Notes: generated by a model from the sequence alone, not told the origin. A stretch of 6,437 bases of DNA from an uncultured bacterium (GCA_937889645.1 CALBZE010000139.1:1-6437); one strand, 5' to 3'. Counted from the stretch's first letter, positions 1 to 5,864 are shown. Program-made: numbers and translations.

Positions 1-7
1 CCGTGCC

Positions 8-2923
8 TCAGAAGGCGAATTCCTGCTGCGGTTCCTCATACAGCTCAACCGCGCGCTCCGTTGTCCCGCCGATGGACCACAGTTCGTCCGCCTCCCGCAG
101 AGCCTGCCCGATCATCCTGTCTGTCTCCTTCCGCTGTTCGAGAGCGGCGGTTACCCGATCGGCTAGGTTTCGCTGAACCTCTATCGGTGGAAGTTTCGGC
201 AGGGGAAGTCCCAACAGGGCAGATTCATCTTCCACCCGCGTCCGATTTGACGTGCCTGTAACCGTTCCCGCCACGAGCTCCCGCACGTTCGGCGTCCGGA
301 GAAGTAGGGCGAGGAACCGCGGATCCACCTCATCCCTTCGATCTTCGCGGATTCGCAAGATGTAGAACTCTTTCGAGACGACCATGTCCTGTACTTCTTC
401 GGTGGCGTAGCCTACCGAGCCGTTCACGAGGTCGATGCCGGAGACCACGATGTCTCCCGCCTTGATGAGCCTGAGGTCGGACGGGCTGTACTGCGTGTCG
501 GTGACCTCCTTCGGCTTCACCTCACCGGTGTTCCGCGCGATCGTGGCGAAGTGGTATATCCCGAGCGGGTCTTCAGGTGGCTCGCGTACGATGATCTCTG
601 CGACGTCTCCGAGGACAATGTGGTCGGCCGGGAGGGTCTCGCGAATCTGCCGCGCAGCCTCATATGCGTAATCGAGGCGTGCTCCGGGTTCGTCATTGCC
701 CGGGCGCCACCGAATCCGTACCGACCCCGGCATTCGGACCTTCTCGAGCGCGCGTTTCGCCTCCGCTTCCTGGAAGGAATGCCCGCGGTAGCTCGATCGC
801 ACGATGCGCTCGAACTCCAGATACGCGGCGAGCATCGCCGGCAGTTCGCTCGCATCCGGCTGGCCGGTCCTCGTGAAGCCGATCTTCTCGATGTGCGCGT
901 AGAAGATCGGCTCCTCCTGCACCACGGATGGATCGGGCTTTCTGTACAGATAGAGGAGCGAAGTCTTTGCGGTCGTTCGCGCCTGGTACCAGAACGCGTC
1001 GCGGCAGAAGCTAAAGATGGCTTTGATGAAGTAGTAGTTCCGGATGAACCGCCGGGTGGCAGCATACTCCGGGGTGTTCAGGATCGCCTCGTCAACGATG
1101 ATCGCTACGCGACCGCCCCGCCACTCCTCCACCTCACCCGCGTCCCGAACAAGCTTCAGGTAATCGCGGATTGCAGCAAGGAAGAGGGCCCCTCCCTTCG
1201 CCGTCGTCCCGAGGACCTTATATGTGGCCGAACCGCTCTTCAGGGCCGCATCGGCTGCGGCCTTCTTCTCTCGATGGTGCTCGAGGAAGCGCTCGGCATT
1301 TGCCTTCCCGCGCTCGTCACCCTCCCGGATAGCCTGCTCGTAGCGCTTGCGCCACTCCTCGATCTTCTTCTCCGCTGCTCGTATGGTGGCTTCCTCGAGG
1401 AATTCGCCCGGAAGCAGCGGGAAGCGCCGTTCCATCCACTCATCGGGATCGCGCACTTCCGAGGCCTTCCGCTCCACAAGATCGGCCGCGTACGCTCGGT
1501 AGCTCATATCGCCGAGAGGCGGATTCGTGAGGCACACGTCGATCTGATCCTTGATGGTTCCCTTCCGGCCCGGGAAGACCTCTAGATCTGCCAAGAACAG
1601 CCCGTTCTCGTGACGGATATTCGACTTGCCGTCGCCGTGGATGTACATGTTCATCTTCGCGATCGTCACGATCCACTCGTCGGCGTCAGTTCCGAGAAGC
1701 TGCGTCGCATGGATCGACTCGATCACGTCCTCGGGTCGCTTCCCGCTGACTTCCTCGGCGCGGTCCCGCATGGCCTCCATGCTGAACGTTAGAAAGCGGC
1801 CGGTCCCGGCTGCCGGATCCAGGACGACTTCCTCCGGCCCTGGGCGAGCGATATCGACAGCGAAGCGGACGATAGGCTCCGGGGTGAAAAATTGGCCGAT
1901 TCTCGTGTCCTTCTCCGCCCGGCGCGCGATTGCCTCGAAGACGGCACCGAGGGCGTCGAGATGGGTTCCTCGGAATCGGTAACGGTCGAGCACGGGCAAA
2001 ATTCTTTCTCCCACGAGCTCGTCATTTATCTGACGCGGCAGGACGACTCCGTCGAGGATCCCGGCACTCTCAATATCGGGGTCGAGGCCGATCTCCTTCT
2101 CGAGCAGATGCTGGAGGGTCCGGTCCTTGTAGGCCTTGCGATCGTGCGCTGAGAGGGAGCGCTTGTACTCGGCAAATCCTTCTTGAGTAAAGCGATTCTC
2201 CTGGCCCCGCGCTTCCCGCTTCTCCTCGTACAGTTTCACGAACATGATATAGACGAGCGCCTTCATCGCGGCGATCCCGGTCACGTTCCGGTGCCGCAGA
2301 AGATTCTCGAGTCGTTGGATGTCGCTGCGGAGAGCCTCCTGTTCGAGCTGGGCGCGTTGACGTACCCTCTCGGCAACGAAGCCACGCATGAGGTCGTCCT
2401 CGGCGAAGACCGTCTCTTGGAGCTTCTCGAGCGCCATGATATCGTCGCCGATCTCCTCCCACTTCTCGAACCACGCGTCCCACCGTTCAGCGGGGAAACG
2501 GTCTTTCGACGTTTGCGCGAGGCGCTTCAGCACCGGTTCAAGGGACCGCAGGTCGAGAAAGAGGGAGCGGCCTTTGCGCCCATCTGCGGCGCGGGTACTG
2601 TTCTCCTCCCTTACGGCGCGAATGATTCGGTCTGGCGTGGCCCAGCAGGAGAATAGGAGGTGCGCGGGCTTCCCGGCCTCTCGCTCGATCAACTCGCGGT
2701 GGTCGCGGATGGCGAGGTATTCGCTGGCCGCGTCGGCGCCGCTCCGCGAGGCTACCTCCACCACGATCACGAAGTCGTCGAGCTCGATCACGCCATCCGG
2801 CCGACCGGGGCGCCCATCGTGGACGACCCTGGCTCCGCGTTTCTGGAGCGCAGCGGCGAAGTCATCGATGACCGCCTTCTCAAGCTCGAACGGATCCAGA
2901 CTTCTGTACCGTGATTCGTTCAT
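8..2923 (-). CDS. Single-chain restriction-modification protein: PD-(D/E)XK-like domain, N6-adenine methyltransferase and one HsdS-type specificity domain
   Basis: The 971-residue protein reads as a fused restriction, modification and specificity enzyme that would methylate adenine at a specific DNA site and possibly cut unmodified DNA. Residues 1-130 resemble a PD-(D/E)XK nuclease fold: P42-D43, then strand residues ending in E56-V57-A58, with alanine where the catalytic lysine is expected. Residues about 160-340 are helical, like the HsdM N-terminus. The SAM-binding motif I is DPAAGTGRF (369-377) and the catalytic motif IV is NPPL (467-470). A charged helical insert spans about 500-565. Residues 768-925 form one target-recognition domain ending in LPLPKLPPIEVQRNLA, followed by a helix. 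ATG is preferred: an in-frame TAG lies 16 codons upstream with no ATG, GTG or TTG between, although no strong Shine-Dalgarno site is visible. No separate HsdR or HsdS gene is in the window, so a type IIG-like self-contained enzyme is the best reading; a methyltransferase-only protein is the alternative. Confidence 0.9.
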   Translation of the reverse strand: MNESRYRSLDPFELEKAVIDDFAAALQKRGARVVHDGRPGRPDGVIELDDFVIVVEVASRSGADAASEYLAIRDHRELIEREAGKPAHLLFSCWATPDRIIRAVREENSTRAADGRKGRSLFLDLRSLEPVLKRLAQTSKDRFPAERWDAWFEKWEEIGDDIMALEKLQETVFAEDDLMRGFVAERVRQRAQLEQEALRSDIQRLENLLRHRNVTGIAAMKALVYIMFVKLYEEKREARGQENRFTQEGFAEYKRSLSAHDRKAYKDRTLQHLLEKEIGLDPDIESAGILDGVVLPRQINDELVGERILPVLDRYRFRGTHLDALGAVFEAIARRAEKDTRIGQFFTPEPIVRFAVDIARPGPEEVVLDPAAGTGRFLTFSMEAMRDRAEEVSGKRPEDVIESIHATQLLGTDADEWIVTIAKMNMYIHGDGKSNIRHENGLFLADLEVFPGRKGTIKDQIDVCLTNPPLGDMSYRAYAADLVERKASEVRDPDEWMERRFPLLPGEFLEEATIRAAEKKIEEWRKRYEQAIREGDERGKANAERFLEHHREKKAAADAALKSGSATYKVLGTTAKGGALFLAAIRDYLKLVRDAGEVEEWRGGRVAIIVDEAILNTPEYAATRRFIRNYYFIKAIFSFCRDAFWYQARTTAKTSLLYLYRKPDPSVVQEEPIFYAHIEKIGFTRTGQPDASELPAMLAAYLEFERIVRSSYRGHSFQEAEAKRALEKVRMPGSVRIRWRPGNDEPGARLDYAYEAARQIRETLPADHIVLGDVAEIIVREPPEDPLGIYHFATIARNTGEVKPKEVTDTQYSPSDLRLIKAGDIVVSGIDLVNGSVGYATEEVQDMVVSKEFYILRIREDRRDEVDPRFLALLLRTPNVRELVAGTVTGTSNRTRVEDESALLGLPLPKLPPIEVQRNLADRVTAALEQRKETDRMIGQALREADELWSIGGTTERAVELYEEPQQEFAF

Positions 2924-2946
2924 GGGATTGCGCTGTTGCTTCCAAC

Positions 2947-2960
2947 GCAGTGGACACTGC
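2947..2960. promoter_or_regulatory. 14-bp palindrome upstream of the restriction-modification gene
   Basis: GCAGTG and CACTGC form perfect 6-bp arms around a 2-bp spacer, 24 bp before the restriction-modification start codon. The size and position fit an operator for a dimeric regulator, such as the small helix-turn-helix protein encoded just upstream. No convincing -35/-10 pair could be fixed around it. Operator function is inference. Confidence 0.35.
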
Positions 2961-2997
2961 CGTCCAGGCTATCTGTCCGGGCACCGATCGGAAGCGC

Positions 2998-3022
2998 CCA
3001 CGCCGATGACTGTCCGGCGTGG
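2998..3022. repeat. Strong hairpin or operator between regulator and restriction-modification gene
   Basis: CCACGCCG (2998-3005) and CGGCGTGG (3015-3022) are perfect 8-bp arms around a 9-nt loop (ATGACTGTC). No T-run follows on either strand, so it is not a canonical intrinsic terminator. It lies in the 225-bp gap between the small regulator's stop and the restriction-modification start. It could be an operator, an attenuating hairpin or a processing site. Confidence 0.4.
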
Positions 3023-3148
3023 CTTCGGGTAACGTGCGATTTCAGGCCGATTTGAGTATTCTGTCGGCCGTGGCGGTGGCGAGCCGGGGTGGTGTCATAC
3101 TACGCGCCGGAAGAGCCCAACTGCAAGGCGGGCAGCACCGGGAGTTGC

Positions 3149-3427
3149 TCACGGCCTCCCCTTGCCCGTCAACAGCCAGTGACCATCGACGCCGAGGATC
3201 TTGGGCAATCGGATCATGTACTTGCCGCCCGGCATTGCCCGGCGCGCGAACCAGGGGTGCACCGTCCCCGGCGAGGTCTCGAGGAGCTGCGCGAGGCGCC
3301 AGGGGCCGATGCCGCGGGCCTCGCAGATCCGCAGGAAGCGGTCGAAGAACGCCTCCTCCTCCGGGGTCCACCCAGCCCCATCGTTCATCTTGCGGCGCCG
3401 GCCGCCAGGCTCGATCTTCAAGAGCAC
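3149..3427 (-). CDS. Small XRE-type helix-turn-helix regulator, candidate controller of the restriction-modification gene
   Basis: This 92-residue protein is nearly all DNA-binding domain. WRLAQLLE (43-50) and SPGTVHPWFAR (52-62) look like the scanning and recognition helices. GVDGHWLLTGKG (79-90) matches the usual last helix of the XRE/Cro-CI fold, where an xxWLLTGxG ending is common. I prefer the GTG at 3427-3425: an AGGAG-containing purine run ends 6 nt before it. An internal ATG at 3388 would give 79 residues but has a poor ribosome site. The gene is upstream of, and co-directional with, the restriction-modification gene, like C-protein genes in many type II systems, which have similar length and fold. 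Control of that gene is inferred from position only. An excision- or phage-type regulator is the alternative. Confidence 0.75.
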   Translation of the reverse strand: MLLKIEPGGRRRKMNDGAGWTPEEEAFFDRFLRICEARGIGPWRLAQLLETSPGTVHPWFARRAMPGGKYMIRLPKILGVDGHWLLTGKGRP

Positions 3428-3462
3428 GGTCCTCTCCTCTCCCGTACACCGAGAGGTCCTCG
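3428..3462. promoter_or_regulatory. Shared 35-bp divergent start region with inverted-repeat ribosome sites
   Basis: The regulator (start 3427, minus) and the hypothetical gene (start 3463, plus) are separated by only 35 bp. GGTCCTCTC (3428-3436) and GAGAGGTCC (3451-3459) are inverted with one mismatch, and they include the Shine-Dalgarno region of each gene. The plus-strand site GAGAGG ends 6 nt before the ATG. There is no room for two ordinary promoters here, so each promoter probably lies within the opposite gene. Confidence 0.55.
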
Positions 3463-3834
3463 ATGCGGAGCGCAGCCACAGCCACGGTAGCGGCCCCCGA
3501 CCCGGAGACCGTCGCGCGCGAGGCGATCCGGCAGTCTGTGCGCCCGGTGGTCTCCCTGATCCGCGCGGCCGACGAGATCGCAAGCGCCGGCCCCGCTCTC
3601 GCGGAGTGGGCCGAGGACGTGGCCCGCGTCGCCGTCGCCGGGCACCGCCGGCTCACGGCGCTGCTCGACTCCCGGCCGTTCCCGCTCGAAGCCGAGCTCG
3701 AGCTGCTGGCCGCGCGCTCCTCGCTCGCCGCCGCGGCCGCGCTCGCTCATCTCGTGCTGGCCCAGCCCGAGCCCTCCGAGCACAAGCTGGACGCCCTCAG
3801 CTACGCGGACGCGCTGCGATCCTGGGAGAGCTAG
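3463..3834 (+). CDS. Hypothetical alanine-rich helical protein
   Basis: The gene encodes 123 residues and I do not recognise the family. The sequence is rich in alanine, arginine, leucine and acidic residues and looks almost wholly alpha-helical, in two long segments (about 14-67 and 74-101). It has no signal peptide, and no cysteines or metal-binding motif are visible. The alanine-rich stretch at 82-101 is moderately hydrophobic but interrupted by R and H, so a membrane segment is unlikely. The start is set by ATG 6 nt after GAGAGG. An in-frame extension upstream is possible but would overlap the divergent regulator and has unlikely composition. Third codon positions are very GC-rich, more so than in the immunity operon to the right. 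It diverges from the small XRE gene, which may regulate it. Confidence 0.6.
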   Translation: MRSAATATVAAPDPETVAREAIRQSVRPVVSLIRAADEIASAGPALAEWAEDVARVAVAGHRRLTALLDSRPFPLEAELELLAARSSLAAAAALAHLVLAQPEPSEHKLDALSYADALRSWES

Positions 3835-3840
3835 CCTCAT

Positions 3841-3889
3841 CTCCGGCTTTGGATCACCTTCGATTAACATTCGGTTGAAGGACCCGGAG
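3841..3889. terminator. Nested inverted repeat at convergent gene ends
   Basis: CTCCGG (3841-3846) pairs with CCGGAG (3884-3889). Inside it, CCTTCGA (3857-3863) pairs with TTGAAGG (3875-3881), with one wobble pair, around an 11-nt loop. It begins 6 nt after the plus-strand stop at 3834 and faces the end of the minus-strand operon at 3932. There is no T-tract, so it is a structured transcript end or bidirectional terminator only by position. The remaining bases of 3835-3931 show nothing else. Confidence 0.3.
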
Positions 3890-3931
3890 TGCTGAGCAGC
3901 AGGAGCTCGCAATCCTCGCGCATGTTGTGGC

Positions 3932-4087
3932 TCACGGCAGCTGCCCGCCGTTGGAACGGGAGCGCAACGCGCGATCTCCCTGGCACTGGTCCCAGGTTCG
4001 GTGCACGCGCCCGGTCTTCGGCACGGGGTTCTTGGGAGCGCGGCCGACCTTCGGTCTATCGAAGGCCGTCCCTTCGTTGAAGATCAC
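3932..4087 (-). CDS. Small basic protein, last gene of the immunity operon
   Basis: This 51-codon ORF is too short for usual length cut-offs. It starts with GTG at 4087-4085, overlapping the TGA of the upstream membrane-protein gene as GTGA, a common sign of translational coupling. The product is strongly basic and rich in proline and glycine, with one cysteine (C35) and one tryptophan (W32). I recognise no family. About four fifths of its third codon positions are G or C, against roughly 60% in the other two positions, as expected for a real gene here. A plus-strand frame over the same bases shares these third positions but lacks a ribosome site and runs antisense into the next gene. A hairpin within it (GACCTTCG 4046-4053, CGAAGGCC 4060-4067) could instead mark the transcript end if the ORF is not translated. 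Confidence 0.45.
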   Translation of the reverse strand: MIFNEGTAFDRPKVGRAPKNPVPKTGRVHRTWDQCQGDRALRSRSNGGQLP

Positions 4088-4416
4088 CGAGTCGACTGCC
4101 ACCAATCGTCCGACGGCAATACCGCGTCAGGATTCTCGGTCGTAGGAACCCGATCAGCCCACTCGCGCCCGATCTCGCGGCGAAGCTCTGTTACCTTCTC
4201 ATCGACGTTGGCAAGAGCTAACGGGGCTGTGTTCCACTCGATCTCGTGGACGCGACCAAGGATATCGTCAATCGCGTGCGTGAATTCCCACAGCCTCCGG
4301 CTAATCCGCCGGTCGGCCTCTGTCACCAATCGGTAGAGTCGTTTGATCCTCTGCTCTGCTTGCCACAATCGCCACAGGACCAAGGCAAAGCCGAGGACGA
4401 GCAAGACCGTTAGCAT
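4084..4416 (-). CDS. Small membrane-anchored helical protein
   Basis: The 110-residue protein begins with one hydrophobic helix (about residues 2-18, MLTVLLVLGFALVLWRLW) followed at once by a charged, probably coiled-coil region (20-86). The C-terminal tail (87-110) is polar and contains W105-W106. Positive charges right after the helix (R16, R23, K25, R26) suggest a cytoplasmic body with the N-terminus as anchor. There is no signal-peptidase site or catalytic motif. It starts 25 bp after the metallopeptidase stop and is probably in the same transcript. I do not recognise a family. As a gene downstream of a prophage-type repressor it would be expressed in the lysogen, the position of superinfection-exclusion genes such as rexAB in lambda. 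That role is inference. Confidence 0.7.
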   Translation of the reverse strand: MLTVLLVLGFALVLWRLWQAEQRIKRLYRLVTEADRRISRRLWEFTHAIDDILGRVHEIEWNTAPLALANVDEKVTELRREIGREWADRVPTTENPDAVLPSDDWWQSTR

Positions 4417-4441
4417 GTTGTTGCTCTCGCGGTAGCTGTAC

Positions 4442-4993
4442 TCATATCCCCCGTTCCCGGTAGAGCCGCAGCCTCAGCCGGGCTCGATCCTCGAGACGGT
4501 CACAGGGCCAATCCTCCGCATAGGTCTGGATCGCGCCGCGGACCTCTTCCAGGATCGCGCGCCACGACACCCGTTCCCGCCGAAGGTGCTTGAGGAACCA
4601 TCCTGGCACGAGATCCGCCAGAGCAAAGAGGTCGGCGATGCGCTCTGGCGCTGACTGATAGCCCTCTTCGCTCAGGAAGATCGTCTCCTCCACGTCTCCC
4701 GCGAGCACGTGCGCCACCTCGTGCCGGATGGCGAACTGCCGATCGGTGCGCCGAGCATCTCGGTTTACCGCGATGATGTACCTTCCCCGAATCGGCGGTA
4801 GCGTAAAGGCGACCGCGTCCGAGCGGAATGGGCGAATGGAAAGAAAACAGGTCGATCGTTTGAGGAGCTCGGAAACATCGGCGGTATGCATCGGCGAAAA
4901 GTCGCCGGCATACCAGGGAACGAGTCGCCGTGCGGCATCGATTACACGTGCCGCGGAGCCGAGCACGTACTCGTCATCAAGCTCATAGCTCAT
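4442..4993 (-). CDS. ImmA/IrrE-type zinc metallopeptidase
   Basis: This is a predicted cytoplasmic zinc protease of the ImmA/IrrE (M78-like) family, whose known members cleave or inactivate a partner XRE repressor. HEVAH at residues 91-95 supplies two histidine ligands and the catalytic glutamate E92. E117 in PERIADLFALADLVP (116-130) is the expected third ligand, matching the family pattern ERxADxFA. The strand RGRYIIAVNRDA (69-80) before the active helix is also typical. At 183 residues it is of ordinary family length. I chose ATG 4993-4991, after TGGAG with a 4-nt gap, which overlaps the repressor stop by 11 bp. A start 30 codons upstream would lie deep in the repressor gene. The overlap with the XRE gene supports a repressor/protease pair. 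Confidence 0.88.
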   Translation of the reverse strand: MSYELDDEYVLGSAARVIDAARRLVPWYAGDFSPMHTADVSELLKRSTCFLSIRPFRSDAVAFTLPPIRGRYIIAVNRDARRTDRQFAIRHEVAHVLAGDVEETIFLSEEGYQSAPERIADLFALADLVPGWFLKHLRRERVSWRAILEEVRGAIQTYAEDWPCDRLEDRARLRLRLYRERGI

Positions 4994-5489
4994 CGTTCTC
5001 CACGCGTCGCTTGAGTTCCCACCAGTCGTGGGGCAGTCGCTCCCCAATAGCCCGGTAGTAATCAGCGATAGCCTCGAGTGCATCGAGCTTTCTGAGCTTT
5101 TCTTGACCAGGCGGCGCTATGCCCCCGAGGTGCCGCGCAACGCCGTCGAAGGAGCCGATAACGATTTCAGCCTCGGGCTCCGGAGCCTCAGGCTCCTCTC
5201 CGATCGGACTCCCGACCCCATAACGGAGCCAGGCGGGTGAGATGCCTGCCTCCGCGGCTATCCTGCGGACGTATTCCTCACTCGGCGGTCGGTTTGGGTT
5301 GTTGATCCAGCGGGAGAGCTGCGGCCGTTTCACCCCGATCCGGTGGGCAAATTCAGTTTGGGTGGTGCCGAGGTGTTCCTCGATGACCCAACGAAGACGC
5401 TCGCCGATCGTGCGTAACCCTATCGGTTTCTTTGGTGTAACCAATCCGGCCACAACCCCCTTGACAGGCGTAACTACTAGTGTTACCAT
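4983..5489 (-). CDS. XRE-family (CI-like) repressor paired with the ImmA-type protease
   Basis: Up to 168 residues. A Cro/CI-type helix-turn-helix spans about 28-90: TQTEFAHRIGV (43-53) is the scanning helix, KRPQLSRWIN (54-63) the recognition helix, and AGISPAWLRYGVG (81-93) the closing helix. A linker rich in proline and glutamate (95-108) follows, then a helical tail (129-168). There is no LexA/CI-type Ser-Lys peptidase domain, so it cannot self-cleave like lambda CI; control by the overlapping metallopeptidase is the natural alternative. The start is uncertain. ATG at 5489 lies inside the divergent promoter's -10 element and the operator repeats and has no ribosome site. GTG 5453 and TTG 5444 lie after an AAGGGGG run but at poor spacing. 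The first 20 or so residues may therefore not be translated. Confidence 0.85.
   Translation of the reverse strand: MVTLVVTPVKGVVAGLVTPKKPIGLRTIGERLRWVIEEHLGTTQTEFAHRIGVKRPQLSRWINNPNRPPSEEYVRRIAAEAGISPAWLRYGVGSPIGEEPEAPEPEAEIVIGSFDGVARHLGGIAPPGQEKLRKLDALEAIADYYRAIGERLPHDWWELKRRVENDEL
5461..5489 (+). promoter_or_regulatory. Sigma-70-type rightward promoter
   Basis: A perfect TTGACA (5461-5466), a 17-bp spacer and TACCAT (5484-5489, four of six consensus positions) make a good housekeeping promoter. It reads rightward into the small ribbon-helix-helix gene, with transcription expected to begin near 5496 and leave a leader of about 60 nt. Operator-like repeats cover the spacer and the -10, so repressor binding would block polymerase. 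It corresponds in position to lambda PR. Confidence 0.7.
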
Positions 5490-5494
5490 GTAAC
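5470..5494. promoter_or_regulatory. Operator-like GTAAC/GTTAC repeats over the rightward promoter
   Basis: GTAAC (5470-5474), GTTAC (5482-5486) and GTAAC (5490-5494) form two overlapping inverted pairs, one across 5470-5486 and one across 5482-5494. Two more GTAAC copies lie inside the repressor's 5' end, at 5414-5418 and 5437-5441. Five copies in 81 bp, three of them across a promoter between divergent regulators, are best explained as binding half-sites for the XRE repressor or the ribbon-helix-helix protein. Confidence 0.55.
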
Positions 5495-5554
5495 CGTCAC
5501 GGCATCATTCATTGCGCCGTTTCGCGCTTAATCCCGCAAGATGGACGGGTCGCC

Positions 5555-5770
5555 ATGGAGAATCAAGAGCCTCGTACCGAGCAGGTCGCGATCGCGGTCA
5601 CGGCCTCCGAGAAGGAAGCGATTCGACTGCTGGCGAAGATCCGGAAAACGGACATCTCGAACCTCCTCCGCACGGTCGGATTCCCGGAGGCTCTCGCGGA
5701 AGGCCAGCGCCTCATGGCGAAGCTCGAGGAACTCGCCGGCGAGGCCGAGGCGATTCGGGTCCCCGCCTGA
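5555..5770 (+). CDS. Small ribbon-helix-helix-like protein in the cro position
   Basis: This 71-residue protein has the order strand, helix, helix expected of an Arc/CopG-type ribbon-helix-helix DNA-binding dimer. EQVAIAVT (9-16) alternates like the DNA-contacting strand, ASEKEAIRLLAKIR (17-30) is the first helix, and ISNLLRTV (34-41) the second. A helical tail (44-67) could support oligomerisation. ATG 5555 has only a weak upstream ribosome site (GGACGG). An in-frame extension to 5480 would begin inside the promoter and is rejected. It is the first gene of the rightward transcript, the cro position, and is divergent from the repressor. Autoregulation or antagonism of the repressor is inference. 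No toxin partner is adjacent, which argues against a toxin-antitoxin antitoxin. Confidence 0.65.
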   Translation: MENQEPRTEQVAIAVTASEKEAIRLLAKIRKTDISNLLRTVGFPEALAEGQRLMAKLEELAGEAEAIRVPA

Positions 5771-5864
5771 CCGCGCGATTTCCGCCAACACGGCGGGGAG
5801 AATATCAGACACACGTACGAAGCCCATGCGTCCACGATACGACGCGCGGACGCGGCGGGCCTAA

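Noticed and set aside
551..1585. A 344-codon plus-strand open frame
   Set aside because: It lies wholly antisense to the methyltransferase core, whose motifs DPAAGTGRF and NPPL are clear. The plus-strand product is low-complexity and shows no domain. It is a shadow of a long GC-rich gene.
2947..3022. Consensus C-box for a controller protein
   Set aside because: The classical GACT/AGTC boxes were looked for. Only a partial GACTGTC in the hairpin loop was seen, which is too weak to call. The palindromes are reported without that label.
3418..3912. A 164-codon minus-strand open frame over the hypothetical gene
   Set aside because: It overlaps the small XRE gene's start in another frame and has a glycine- and arginine-rich shadow composition. 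The plus-strand frame has a good ribosome site and a helical product.
4001..4030. Possible tRNA-like segment, suggested by a CCCAGGTTCG string at 4000-4001 and just upstream
   Set aside because: No acceptor or anticodon stems could be paired around the T-loop-like string, so there is no tRNA.
4046..4067. Hairpin GACCTTCG / CGAAGGCC as an operon terminator
   Set aside because: There is one A-C mismatch on the plus strand (G-U on the minus), no T-tract follows, and it lies within a plausible small gene. It is kept only as an alternative reading.
3927..4145. A 72-codon plus-strand frame starting with GTG
   Set aside because: It shares third codon positions with the 51-codon minus-strand gene, so GC bias cannot separate them. 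However, it lacks a ribosome site and runs antisense into the membrane-protein gene.
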